DNA from: Desulfatitalea alkaliphila
Lineage (GTDB): Bacteria > Desulfobacterota > Desulfobacteria > Desulfobacterales > Desulfosarcinaceae
Assembly: GCF_022968795.1 (NCBI RefSeq)
Contig: NZ_JALJRB010000020.1
Coordinates: forward strand, 1-64,000
Direction: 5' to 3'
DNA: 64,000 bases
Positions 27,383 to 35,871 of this stretch are shown in pieces. Made by a program: the position numbers and the translations under genes. Below the pieces are notes generated by a model, which saw only the letters and a program-made list of their open reading frames with translations, did no database searches and was not told where the DNA came from. The number at the start of each line of letters is the position of its first letter. Positions within the stretch are counted from its first letter, which is position 1.

Positions 27383-28597
27383 ATGGAAATCGAGCTTCAA
27401 TCAATGATCAAGGTCGCCGCCTACCTCGGCGGCGGCATGTCCATCGGCTTCGGTGCCATCGGTGCCGCCATCGGTGAGGGGCATGCCGCGGCGCAGGCCA
27501 ACCGGGCACTTTCCGAAAATCCCGAACTATCCGGCGACATCGTTAAAACCATGCTGGTGGGTCAGGCGGTGGCGGAATCGGCGGCCATCTTCGCGCTGGT
27601 GGTGGCCATCCTGCTGCTGTTTCTGCAGGTGCCGGCACCCACCGTGCTCAAGGCGGCGTCGTTGATCGGCGCAGGCCTGTGCATCGGCCTGGGCGCATTG
27701 GGGTCGGGGGTCGGCTCGGGCATGCCGGCCGCCGAAGCGTGCCGCGGTATCGCCCGGCAACCGCAGTTGATGGGCCGCATGACGACCACCATGCTGGTGG
27801 GGTCGGCCGTTTGCCAGACGCCGGCCATTCTCTCCATGGTCATCGCCTTGATGCTCATGTTCATCAATTTCGGCGATGCCCCCGTGGTCAAAGCCGTGGC
27901 CCTGTTCGGTGCCGGATTGTGCATGGGGCTGGGTGCCATCGGTTCCGGCATGGGTTCGGGCCATCCGGCCGGCGAGGCGTGCAAGGGATTGGCCCGGCAA
28001 CCCGCGGCCGCCGGTCCGCTGACGGCCAACATGCTGGTCGGCTCGGCGGTCAGCCAGACGCCGGCCATCTTTGCCATGGTGGTGGCCCTGATGCTCATGT
28101 TTCTCAACTTCGGCGAATCGGCGTTCAACCCTGCCTGGGCCGCTTTTCTGGGCGCCGCCCTGAGCACCGGCTTGTCGGCCATCGGTTCCGGTTACGGCTG
28201 CGGGTTGGCCGCGGGTGCCAGTTGCGAAGGCATCGCCCGTCACCCGCGCAATGTGGGGCCCTTGACCACCATCATGCTGGTGGGCCAGGCCGTGGCCCAA
28301 ACCCCCTGCATCTTCGGGTTGTTGGTCAGTTTCATTTTGATGTTCAAGGCGTTTCCCGAAACGGCCGCCCTGGCGCCGGCCATGGCCCTGCTCTCCGCCG
28401 GCCTGTGCATGGGCTTCGGTGGCATCGGGCCCGGCCTGGGCAACGGCATGACGGCCGAAGGCGCCATCCGCTGGGTGGCCCGCCAGTCGGAAAGCGCCAG
28501 CCTGCTGATGCGCATCATGCTGGTGGGCCAGGCGGTTTCCCAATCCACGGCCATTTATGCGATGGTGATCAGTTTGGTACTGATTTTCGTTATATAA
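27383..28597 (+). CDS. five-hairpin fused ATP synthase c-type subunit
   Basis: The 404-residue protein is five c-subunit hairpins in a row, each about 80 residues, ten membrane helices in all. Each repeat has a glycine-rich first helix (GxGxGxG) and a second helix starting MLVG. Repeat 1 keeps the ion site: E32 (IGEGHAA) and E65-S66 (AVAESAAIF). At the same two positions the others have S112/Q145, S192/Q225, C273/Q306 and N354/Q387, so four of five sites have lost both carboxylates. If inserted in the rotor it would add hairpins without adding ions per turn, or act as an assembly scaffold. It has no strong ribosome binding site, unlike the normal c gene after it. Confidence 0.93.
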   Translation: MEIELQSMIKVAAYLGGGMSIGFGAIGAAIGEGHAAAQANRALSENPELSGDIVKTMLVGQAVAESAAIFALVVAILLLFLQVPAPTVLKAASLIGAGLCIGLGALGSGVGSGMPAAEACRGIARQPQLMGRMTTTMLVGSAVCQTPAILSMVIALMLMFINFGDAPVVKAVALFGAGLCMGLGAIGSGMGSGHPAGEACKGLARQPAAAGPLTANMLVGSAVSQTPAIFAMVVALMLMFLNFGESAFNPAWAAFLGAALSTGLSAIGSGYGCGLAAGASCEGIARHPRNVGPLTTIMLVGQAVAQTPCIFGLLVSFILMFKAFPETAALAPAMALLSAGLCMGFGGIGPGLGNGMTAEGAIRWVARQSESASLLMRIMLVGQAVSQSTAIYAMVISLVLIFVI

Positions 28598-28879
<282 letters not shown>

Positions 28880-29002
28880 TGGGGCCATCGATTCATGTCG
28901 GTATGCTGAAACCCGCGCTCGCGCGGCAGGATCCGTATCCTGCCGCCGGTCGCAACGGCGTGCAGTCAACCGATTGAATGAGAGGCATATTGGAAACGAG
29001 CC

Positions 29003-29467
29003 ATGCAGATTGAAAGCACCATTGCGCTGATCAGCATCAATGCGACCCTGATCGTCCAGTTGGTATCTTTTTTGATCTTCCTGTTCATCATCAACAGGAT
29101 CATGTTCAAGCCCCTGGACCAGGTCAAGGGGTCCCGTGCTGCCCGCATGGAGGCCCTCCAGCAGGAGATCGCGGCGGCGGAGCAGGAGGTTCACCGCATG
29201 ATGGACGCCTTGGCCGCGGAAGAGCTCAAGGCCAAGGACGAGGCGCTGGGTCGACAGAAGGCGTTGGAAGAGGAAGCCAAGCAGGAAACCAGCCGCATAT
29301 TCGATGCGGTCAAGGCCGAAATCGATCAAATGAAGGCCCGCACCAACGAACAGGTCAAGGCGCAAATCGCGGACGTCCGCCAACACTTGCCCGAGGAGTC
29401 CCTGAAGCTGGCCCGGGCGATCATGGAACAGACCCTGGAGCGGAGTTTGACCAATGAAACGATTTAG
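29003..29467 (+). CDS. ATP synthase subunit b' (first b-type stator subunit)
   Basis: This 154-residue protein has one N-terminal membrane helix (about residues 9-33, ATLIVQLVSFLIFLFIINRIMF) followed by a long charged coiled coil, the layout of the b/b' stalk of F-type ATP synthases. It lacks a signal sequence and pairs with the b gene, which overlaps its end by 14 bases. Two different b genes in tandem indicate a heterodimeric outer stalk. Confidence 0.88.
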   Translation: MQIESTIALISINATLIVQLVSFLIFLFIINRIMFKPLDQVKGSRAARMEALQQEIAAAEQEVHRMMDALAAEELKAKDEALGRQKALEEEAKQETSRIFDAVKAEIDQMKARTNEQVKAQIADVRQHLPEESLKLARAIMEQTLERSLTNETI

Positions 29468-30044
29468 CACCCTATCGTGGACCTCATGGATAAGGCCGGC
29501 GGCTTTGGGCGGCCTGCTGGTGCTGCTGCTCAGCGATGCGGCTTTGGCGGCCGAAGGGGGTCAGACGTGGCGGCCGATCTATGATCTGATCATGCGATGG
29601 GTCAATTTCGCCATTCTCTTTTTCGTCCTATATAAGTTCGGCCGCAAGCCGATCTTGGACTTCCTGCGGGGCCAGCGGGACGAGATCGCAGGGGAGTTCA
29701 GTAAGGTCGAGGCCCAGAAGGACAAAATGCTGGCCCGATTGCAAGAGGCCAAACAGGCGCTCGAGGAAAGCGAGGTGCGCCTGCCGGAACTCAAGGCGCG
29801 CCTCATCGAGCAGGGGGAACGGCGCAAGATGGAACTGATCGAGGATGCCCGCCAGCAGAGCCGTTTGGTGATGGAAGGCGCGCGCCACAAGATCGAGTAC
29901 CAGGTGTTGCGCGCACGGGAAAAGCTGAGCATGGAGTTGCTGGACTTGGCCGTGGACGAGGCGATCAAGCGGTTGCCGTCCATCATCACGGCTGAGGACG
30001 ACCAACGGCAAGTGGAAAAGTACTTGGCTGCCGCATCCCGATAG
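29454..30044 (+). CDS. atpF: ATP synthase subunit b (second b-type stator subunit)
   Basis: The 196-residue stalk subunit has an N-terminal hydrophobic stretch that looks like a signal sequence (LGGLLVLLLSDAALA), then a second membrane helix (MRWVNFAILFFVLYKFG) and a coiled coil with many Lys, Glu and Arg. A cleavable-looking leader on b subunits is common in delta-proteobacterial ATP synthases. It is the last gene of the Fo operon; delta, alpha, gamma, beta and epsilon genes do not follow, since the next genes are on the other strand. Confidence 0.9.
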   Translation: MKRFSTLSWTSWIRPAALGGLLVLLLSDAALAAEGGQTWRPIYDLIMRWVNFAILFFVLYKFGRKPILDFLRGQRDEIAGEFSKVEAQKDKMLARLQEAKQALEESEVRLPELKARLIEQGERRKMELIEDARQQSRLVMEGARHKIEYQVLRAREKLSMELLDLAVDEAIKRLPSIITAEDDQRQVEKYLAAASR

Positions 30045-30072
30045 TCCCTCTGCCGGCCACCAGTTTGCGTAG

Positions 30073-30504
30073 CTATCGTGACGGATCGTTGTCCGCCAGC
30101 GCATCGCGCTCGGCGGACAACTCTTTGAGCAACTGCCGCAAAGGCCACTGTTCCGAGCTGGGGGTCAGTGCGGCCCACAACGCTTGCCGCATGCCGGCCT
30201 GGCGGCAGCCGCTCATCAACTGGTGCAGTTCTTGCTCAGTGATCCCTGCCATGATCACCGCCCTCGGCAAGCCCGAGACGCACCCTTCGCCGCTGTTCGC
30301 ATCCCGGTTTACAAGCGCACCGACCTTTTCGTCCCCGTCTGCATCACCTGCCCACACCAGGGGGAGATCCTCCATGCCCAGCATCTGCAACAAGTTTTTG
30401 AACTTGGGTTGCGCCCCGGGCCCGAAGCCGCACAGCAGCACTTTGCGGGGGCCGTGCAAACAGCGTTGCGAGTGTCCCACTTTTTGAAAACCACCCTCGG
30501 TCAT
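30073..30504 (-). CDS. DUF3783 domain-containing protein
   Basis: The ATG at 30504 (AAGGAGAG just upstream) overlaps the stop of the hydrogenase-protease-like gene by four bases and gives 143 residues. The second half has PRAVIMAGITEQELHQLM and ALWAALTPSSEQWPLRQLLKELSAER, the DUF3783 pattern. The N-terminal part includes VLLCGFGPGAQPKFKNLLQMLG. Function is unknown; coupling suggests it serves with the upstream protease-like protein. Confidence 0.75.
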   Translation of the reverse strand: MTEGGFQKVGHSQRCLHGPRKVLLCGFGPGAQPKFKNLLQMLGMEDLPLVWAGDADGDEKVGALVNRDANSGEGCVSGLPRAVIMAGITEQELHQLMSGCRQAGMRQALWAALTPSSEQWPLRQLLKELSAERDALADNDPSR

Positions 30505-31049
30505 GGGCTCTCCTTGCATAGACACCCGGCCGGCGGCGCTGTGAGCCCGACCAGCGGTATCAGATGATGAATGGACAACCAGGCGAGAATTTGGACCGCC
30601 GCCTTTTCGGCAGTGCGCCGTTCCGCGGGGCGCCGCCCCCCGGCATCGCAACGGTTGCCGGGCACCGACACCAGCCAGGCGGAGGGTTGCCTTTGGTAGA
30701 GGATGTTCAGCAACCCCAGAAAAGCGGCGGGGTCCCAATGTTGCGATCCCATGGCCCAGCCGTTGAGGTTGGGTTCCACCACGGACCAATGAATGGTTTC
30801 GTCCGACGGATCGTGCCGCGCATCGACGAACAGGATGTGGTCGGCCATCTGCACCGCTTGCAGCAGGGCCATGTCCAGGTACTGTTTACAGACGATGGAT
30901 ACCGACCCGTTCAGCCCCAGCTGTTCCTTCAATCGGCCGGCCACACAGGCCCCCACACCGCCATCCCCAAGGTGGGGGTTCCCCCAGGCAATCACCCAAC
31001 AGGAGGCAGTACGCGTTCCATGGGCGACCAATGCGCTGTTGCTTTTCAT
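30501..31049 (-). CDS. hydrogenase maturation protease-like protein
   Basis: The ATG at 31049, with AGGAG eight bases upstream, gives 182 residues; the longer open frame is not supported by a start. Features of HyaD-type proteases are WGNPHLGDGGVG (residues 22-33), ILFVDARHDPSDE and SQHWDPAAFLGLLNILYQRQPSAWLVSVPG. It differs from the operon-linked protease at 12.8 kb and lies far from any hydrogenase structural gene here. It may process a second hydrogenase encoded elsewhere. It is coupled to the DUF3783 gene. Confidence 0.8.
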   Translation of the reverse strand: MKSNSALVAHGTRTASCWVIAWGNPHLGDGGVGACVAGRLKEQLGLNGSVSIVCKQYLDMALLQAVQMADHILFVDARHDPSDETIHWSVVEPNLNGWAMGSQHWDPAAFLGLLNILYQRQPSAWLVSVPGNRCDAGGRRPAERRTAEKAAVQILAWLSIHHLIPLVGLTAPPAGCLCKESP

Positions 31050-31427
31050 AAGACACGCTCCTATCCGATGCCCTGCCCTCCCGGTTGGTTGCCTGTTGCC
31101 AAAGTCTGCCGGCATTCTTGACCGGCCATGGCGGAACAACCATTCGGGGTACCCACAACCATTTTGGGGGTCCCTTCCGGTGGCGTTCAAAAGGTGATCG
31201 GATCTGAGCAACAGCAATTTATGTACCATCAATAGTGTAGATTGGATAATATGATGTAATAATAAATAGTTAAATCGGCATCGGGGCGCATGGGGCCTAC
31301 AATACAAGGCCTGATGGGAATCGGCCATCAATCTGCGGTGCCCGTGCATCTTCGGATTCCAGAGGCTGCCGGAGGTGCGCCCCTGGATTGCGGCATCATT
31401 TACAGTCTGTAAAAAAACCAGACAGGA
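31050..31427. other. intergenic region, 378 bases
   Basis: This gap lies between proB (which ends at 31428) and the protease-like gene (which starts at 31049), both on the minus strand. It contains an AT-rich patch around 31200-31280 that could be the promoter of the protease/DUF3783 pair. Near 31400-31420 there is a GTCTG/CAGAC inverted repeat with a T-rich loop just after proB. No gene is seen. Confidence 0.5.
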
Positions 31428-32555
31428 TCAGCACGCCTCGGTGATGACCAGGTTGTCCCGGTGAATCACCTCGTCATAGGGTTTGGTGCCCAGCCGTTCT
31501 TTTATTTGGCCGGATTTCGACCCCATGATCAAGCGGATGTCCTTTGCGCTGTAGTTGACCAGGCCGATGCCGATGGTGCCCCCTTCCCTGCTGGCCAAGG
31601 CGGCCGGCGCACCGACACCGAACTCCCCTTCCACCGCCACGATGCCGCTGGGCAGAAGGCTTTTGCCGTGGTGCAGGACCGCCTCGGCGGCGCCGTCATC
31701 GAGCTGCAAGGTGCCCTTGGGCGTCAGGGTGTAGGCGATCCAGCATTTGCGGCTGTTGAGTCTCTTCGCGCGGGGTACGAAATAGGTGCCGCAGCACTCG
31801 CCGGAGAAAAGGCGAGACAGGATGTCGGGCTGGGTGCCGCGGGCGATGATCATGGGCACTCCGGCGGCGGTGATCTTCTTGGCCGCCTTGATTTTGCTCA
31901 GCATGCCGCCCCGTCCCAAGGCACCGGGGATATCGCCGGCAAAACGCTCGATGGATTTTTTGAAATTTTCCACCCGGGGGATCAGTGCCGCATCCGGGTG
32001 CCGGCGGGGATCCTTGTCGTACAAACCGTCGATGTCGGTGAGATTAATTAAAAAATCGGCATCCATCAGCAGGGTGATCATGGCCGAGAGGTTGTCGTTG
32101 TCCCCCAGCTTGATCTCTTCCACCATCACCGTGTCGTTCTCGTTGATGATCGGTACCACCTGCCAGTCGAGCAACGTGTTCAAGGCGTTGCGGGCGTTCA
32201 AATAGCGTTTGCGGCTGTTGAGGTCTTCGCCGGTGAGCAGGATCTGGGCCACTTTCTTGCCGTGGCGGGCGAAGGCCGTTTCATAGGCCTTCATCAGACT
32301 GCTTTGGCCCATGGCGGCGAGGGCCTGGCGTTGCGGCACCTCTTCGGGACGCCGTTGCATTCCCATTTTACGCAATCCGGCGGCCATGGCCCCGGAAGAG
32401 ACGAACAGCACCTCCAATCCATGGTCGACCAGGGTGCTGATCTGGGCGGAGAGCATTTCGACCGCTTCCAGGTTCAGGCCGTCGGCGGCCGTCAACACGT
32501 TGCTGCCCACTTTGACGACGATGCGCCGGGCGGATTTAAGGCGTTGGTTCGGCAT
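31428..32555 (-). CDS. proB: glutamate 5-kinase
   Basis: ProB phosphorylates glutamate, the first step of proline synthesis. The ATG at 32555 gives 375 residues, the usual length. The kinase domain starts RIVVKVGSNVLT, has FVSSGAMAAGLRKMG and PIINENDTV, and GALGRGGMLSKIKAAKKITAAG. The C-terminal PUA domain (about residues 285-370, KGTLQLDDGAAEAVLHHGKSLLPSG) is present. Its start overlaps the end of proA by 20 bases, so the two form one operon with proA first. Confidence 0.95.
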   Translation of the reverse strand: MPNQRLKSARRIVVKVGSNVLTAADGLNLEAVEMLSAQISTLVDHGLEVLFVSSGAMAAGLRKMGMQRRPEEVPQRQALAAMGQSSLMKAYETAFARHGKKVAQILLTGEDLNSRKRYLNARNALNTLLDWQVVPIINENDTVMVEEIKLGDNDNLSAMITLLMDADFLINLTDIDGLYDKDPRRHPDAALIPRVENFKKSIERFAGDIPGALGRGGMLSKIKAAKKITAAGVPMIIARGTQPDILSRLFSGECCGTYFVPRAKRLNSRKCWIAYTLTPKGTLQLDDGAAEAVLHHGKSLLPSGIVAVEGEFGVGAPAALASREGGTIGIGLVNYSAKDIRLIMGSKSGQIKERLGTKPYDEVIHRDNLVITEAC

Positions 32556-33855
32556 GGGACTGTCCAAAACGCTTATGCAGTTGTTTGTGCGTGAAGGCTT
32601 TGGCGCCTTCACCGCTGTAATCGGCCACCACATGACCTTTGCCCATCATGCGCCACTGATAGATCAGCAATCCTTCCATGCCCACCGGGCCGCGGGCGTG
32701 GATCTTGTTGGTGCTGATCCCCACTTCGGCGCCCAGACCGTAGCGAAAGCCGTCACTGAAGCGGCTGCTGCAGTTCCAAAAAACATCCGCGGAATCGACC
32801 CGGTCCATGAACCGCACGGCCTTGGAGCGGTCGGCGGTGACGATGACATCGGTGTGGCCCGATCCGAAGGTGTTGATGTGATCCACCGCCGCATCCATAT
32901 CGGCCACCACCTTGATGGAAAGCATGAGGTCCAGGTACTCGGTGCGCCAATCTTCGTCGGTTGCGGAGGGTATGTCGATGATGCGGCGAGTGGCGGCGCA
33001 GCCCCGCAGCGCAACGCCCTTTTGTGTAAAAGCATCGCGGACGGCCGGCAAAAAGGCCCGGGCTGCATCTTGGTGCACCAGCAAGGTTTCGGCGGCATTG
33101 CAAACGGCCACGTACTGGCATTTGCTGTCCACGGCGACACGCACGGCCATTTGCAGGTCGGCCTCCCGATCCACATAGACATGGCAGATGCCGTCCGCAT
33201 GTCCCAGAACGGGGATGCGGGTGTGGTCCATGATGTAGCGCACGAATTCGTTGCTGCCGCGGGGAATGATCAGGTCGATGAAGCGGTCCAGGGCCAGCAT
33301 TTCGGTGACTTCGTCCCGGGTTTCCAGCAGTCCCAACCAGCCGTCCGGCAGATGGGCGCGGGTCGCCGCCGCGGTGATGGTGTCGGCCAGAATGCGGTTG
33401 GTGCGCGCGGCTTCGCTGCCCCCTTTGAGCAGCAAGGCGTTGCCGCTTTTCAGGCAAAGCGAGGAGATCTGGACCAGGGCGTCGGGCCGGGACTCGAAAA
33501 TCACGCCGATGACGCCGATGGGTCGGCTGACCTTGTACAGCTCCAGATCCCGGTCCAGTTCCAAGGCGCTCAAGGTGACGCCCACAGGATCGGGCAGTTG
33601 GATCAGACTGCGCAACCCGGCGCACGCTTCCTGGATCTTGGCTTCGTCGAAACGCAACCGTTTGAGCAGCGGCGCGGCCAGGCCATCCTTTTCCGCCTGC
33701 GCCAGGTCTTGCCGGTTGGCCGCCGTGATGGCCGCCGTGTCGGCCTCGAGGGCTTTCACGATTTGGGTCAATGCTTCATTCTTGGTCGCGCCGTCCAGGG
33801 CGGACAGCCGCGTCGCGGCCGTTTTCGCCATCCGGGCGGCATGTTGGAGATCCAT
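32536..33855 (-). CDS. proA: glutamate-5-semialdehyde dehydrogenase (gamma-glutamyl phosphate reductase)
   Basis: ProA reduces gamma-glutamyl phosphate to the semialdehyde with NADPH, the second step of proline synthesis. The ATG at 33855 follows AAAGGAGAGG and gives 439 residues; the frame extends upstream without a good start. Hallmarks are RPIGVIGVIFESRPDA (about 108-123), GNALLLKGGSEA, YVAVCNAAETLLVH with the catalytic Cys, and the C-terminal ARGPVGMEGLLIYQW. It is first in the proA-proB operon. Confidence 0.95.
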   Translation of the reverse strand: MDLQHAARMAKTAATRLSALDGATKNEALTQIVKALEADTAAITAANRQDLAQAEKDGLAAPLLKRLRFDEAKIQEACAGLRSLIQLPDPVGVTLSALELDRDLELYKVSRPIGVIGVIFESRPDALVQISSLCLKSGNALLLKGGSEAARTNRILADTITAAATRAHLPDGWLGLLETRDEVTEMLALDRFIDLIIPRGSNEFVRYIMDHTRIPVLGHADGICHVYVDREADLQMAVRVAVDSKCQYVAVCNAAETLLVHQDAARAFLPAVRDAFTQKGVALRGCAATRRIIDIPSATDEDWRTEYLDLMLSIKVVADMDAAVDHINTFGSGHTDVIVTADRSKAVRFMDRVDSADVFWNCSSRFSDGFRYGLGAEVGISTNKIHARGPVGMEGLLIYQWRMMGKGHVVADYSGEGAKAFTHKQLHKRFGQSHAEPTP

Positions 33856-34015
33856 GCACCTCTCCTTTGCGGGGCTGTCGCTCAAGATCACAGCGGCGGG
33901 GGCGATTCCCCGCCGATGGCCGGTGCCGGCGATTGTCCGTACCCTTGCACGGCCTGATCCGAACGCCACAGTGATTTAAAAAGACTTAAACAGATAGCGC
34001 TTTATGGAGAAAGTG

Positions 34016-34429
34016 TCAAATGAGCATGTTGACGAAATCTTCCGGCAAAGGATGGCTTTTGTGGGTGCCGATTTTGCTGCAGACCCAGATGATCTCGCCG
34101 CGCGAGAGACATGGGGTTTGATCTTGATCGAAGATGCCCAGGGCGAAAGTGAGGCTGGAGGTGCCTACCTTGGCCACTTTTACCCCCACTTCGATCTGTT
34201 TGTCGAATCCGATGGGTTGCAGATATTCAACGGTTGCCTTGACCAGGTGAAAGTCGAGGCCCCGGGAGGTGAACAAGGCCTTGTAGTCGTAACCGGCTTG
34301 GCGCAGGAACTCGGTGATGGCGGTGTCAAAATAGGTGAGATAATGAGCATTGAACACAACCCCCTGCAGATCGACTTCCGCGTAACGTACCCGGAGGGGA
34401 TAAAAATAGCTGAACTCGGTGCGCTCCAT
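34016..34429 (-). CDS. acyl-CoA thioesterase, 4-hydroxybenzoyl-CoA thioesterase type
   Basis: The ATG at 34429 gives 137 residues, right for a hot-dog fold thioesterase; upstream extension is unsupported. The N-terminal part has the signature RVRYAEVDLQGVVFNAHYLTYFD, in which the Asp is the catalytic residue of the YbgC/4HBT type. It hydrolyses acyl-CoA esters in the cytoplasm. It is 26 bases downstream of the second thioesterase-like gene, with which it likely forms an operon. Confidence 0.87.
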   Translation of the reverse strand: MERTEFSYFYPLRVRYAEVDLQGVVFNAHYLTYFDTAITEFLRQAGYDYKALFTSRGLDFHLVKATVEYLQPIGFDKQIEVGVKVAKVGTSSLTFALGIFDQDQTPCLSRGEIIWVCSKIGTHKSHPLPEDFVNMLI

Positions 34430-34455
34430 TTTCACTCGCTTTCGTTGCAGGGTAG

Positions 34456-35250
34456 CTATCGCATGCGGTACTGGGCGATCTGACGGGAGATGGCGACCAG
34501 CGCGCCGGTTTCGTCCCACACCTCGCCATCCTCCTCCAGTAGCCCGCAGGTGATGAAACGGGTGCGAAAGATGCATTTGAGCCATTGGGAGGCGGGCGCT
34601 TTGCGCAGATTGACCGTCAATTCGATGGTGGGCACCCAGGCACCCAAACCTTGGGTGGCATAAACGGGTGGTGGAAAGGCATCGGCGGCCAGCAACACGG
34701 CAAGGGCATCGAAAGGACGCGCCTGCTGGAAGCGAACCCAGCCTTTGTGCTCAGAACGCTCCGCTTGTCGACCGGACATCCAGCCGGTGCAGGCCGGGTC
34801 GAGGCGCACCGCCACCTGGTCGAAGAGGGTGAAACGGGGCATGCGGGGAATGGGGATGCACTGATCCAGCGGTGCCACTTGAGGCGGATCGGCCTCATAA
34901 CGATCCAGGGGGCAGGCCGTATGGGGGTCGACAAAGGTTCCCCAGGCACGGATTCTTTCACGCCCTTCCTGCACCAATCGGGCCTGGATGCGCTCGAATT
35001 GAGCGGAGTCGGCAAACCGTTCCAGGTGAAGGCGCGCCGGCGCGTCGGGCAAACATCGGGCGACGTAGTTTGCGGTGACAATGGCCATGGTTGATTTTGT
35101 GCCGCATTGCAACATGCCGTTGGCCATCAAGGCCAACAGGTAGCCGCCATTGGGCAGACCGTTGATGGACCAGTTGGAGGAGACCCGGGCCTGCCGTTCA
35201 AAAGGGGTCTCCATCGCTTGACCGGCGATATCCTGATCGAAGGGGTGCAT
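34456..35250 (-). CDS. thioesterase-family (double hot-dog) protein
   Basis: The ATG at 35250 (AAGGAAA upstream) gives 264 residues. The N-terminal WSINGLPNGGYLLALMANGM and the C-terminal half with RFQQARPFDALAVLLAADAFPPPVYATQGLGAWVPTIELTV match the TesB-like acyl-CoA thioesterase proteins with two fused hot-dog domains. It probably removes CoA from acyl chains; the chain-length preference is not visible. Together with the 4HBT-type gene downstream it forms a two-gene unit. Confidence 0.82.
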   Translation of the reverse strand: MHPFDQDIAGQAMETPFERQARVSSNWSINGLPNGGYLLALMANGMLQCGTKSTMAIVTANYVARCLPDAPARLHLERFADSAQFERIQARLVQEGRERIRAWGTFVDPHTACPLDRYEADPPQVAPLDQCIPIPRMPRFTLFDQVAVRLDPACTGWMSGRQAERSEHKGWVRFQQARPFDALAVLLAADAFPPPVYATQGLGAWVPTIELTVNLRKAPASQWLKCIFRTRFITCGLLEEDGEVWDETGALVAISRQIAQYRMR

Positions 35251-35443
35251 GGCTGATTTCCTTTCCGGGCCGTTAACGGTCGCCAAGATGGTGTGCCTCG
35301 GCGGCAAAAGCCATTCATACTACACCGAAGGCAAGGCGTCATGCGCAAATTTTGTTCTTTGCAAGCGTCAAAAGTGTACCAGCAGGGTGTTTTTCCAAAG
35401 ACCGCCTTTTGGATTTTCATTATAAAAACGGAATGCTGGAGCT

Positions 35444-35459
35444 TGGCACGTGCCTTGCT
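35444..35459 (+). promoter_or_regulatory. sigma-54 promoter (-24/-12)
   Basis: TGGCACGTGCCTTGCT at 35444-35459 matches the sigma-54 consensus TGGCAC-N5-TTGCW exactly, with the invariant GG (35445-35446) and GC (35457-35458) ten bases apart. It lies in the intergenic region and points to the plus strand, away from the thioesterase genes. No protein-coding gene follows it on that strand before a terminator. Confidence 0.75.
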
Positions 35460-35469
35460 TTGCCTTCTA

Positions 35470-35785
35470 ATATGTTCAAAGTACAGCCGGCCCCATCTTG
35501 AATGACAGGGGGAGAGAGGCAGGCCGGCGACAACCGCAAGGCTGAAGGCAGGGCGTCACGATGAAAGGCAAACAACATTTTGTGTGGATTGCCGTTATGC
35601 TTCTGGAGTAAACCCGAATTGACGGGGCGGTGGGCCTGCGGCCCCCTCCCGGCAATATCCCCAACCCCGCCGTGAACGGCAGACGCGCTCCGTTCTTGGA
35701 GCAACCGGGCCGTTCACCCCAACCTCCACCCCTTCGCGACACCCGACGCACAGCCGGCCGATGCCGGTTGTGCGTCGGATTTTTT
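35470..35785 (+). ncRNA. candidate sigma-54-dependent structured RNA
   Basis: Between the sigma-54 promoter and a strong terminator lie about 315 bases without a convincing gene. Stems seen by eye are GGGCC/GGCCC (35632-35636 with 35640-35644), a 9-pair stem (35672-35680 with 35709-35717) enclosing a 5-pair hairpin (35687-35691 with 35698-35702), and the 15-pair terminator stem. The largest tidy open frame with an ATG near the start encodes only 16 residues (35561-35611), without a good ribosome binding site. The unit is most simply read as a small RNA made under sigma-54 control. Ends are estimates. No known RNA family was recognised. Confidence 0.55.
35743..35784 (+). terminator. strong intrinsic terminator of the sigma-54 unit
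   Basis: A 15-pair stem (35743-35757 with 35764-35778, one G-T pair) with a six-base loop is followed by ATTTTTTA. The nearest protein genes on either side are on the minus strand, so this plus-strand terminator implies a plus-strand transcript that is not one of them. Confidence 0.85.
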
Positions 35786-35871
35786 ATGGGGCCCGAAAAC
35801 AATGCCCCCCAACGCAGGCGCCTCGGTCCGGCGTTGTTGCGCAGCCAAAGAACTGCTTTAGCCGCACCCCT

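Noticed and set aside
27383-28597. Assembly artefact of tandem c genes
   Set aside because: The five repeats differ from one another throughout and share consistent site changes, so they are not recent copies collapsed or misjoined. An error cannot be excluded without reads.
35470-35785. Cobalamin riboswitch, RNase P RNA, tmRNA or group II intron
   Set aside because: None of the conserved cores that I know for these RNAs was found. The unit has its own promoter and terminator and precedes no plus-strand gene.
35476-35802. 108-residue minus-strand frame in the same region
   Set aside because: The composition is Arg/Pro-rich without fold-like pattern and it has no ribosome binding site. The terminator stem explains part of it.
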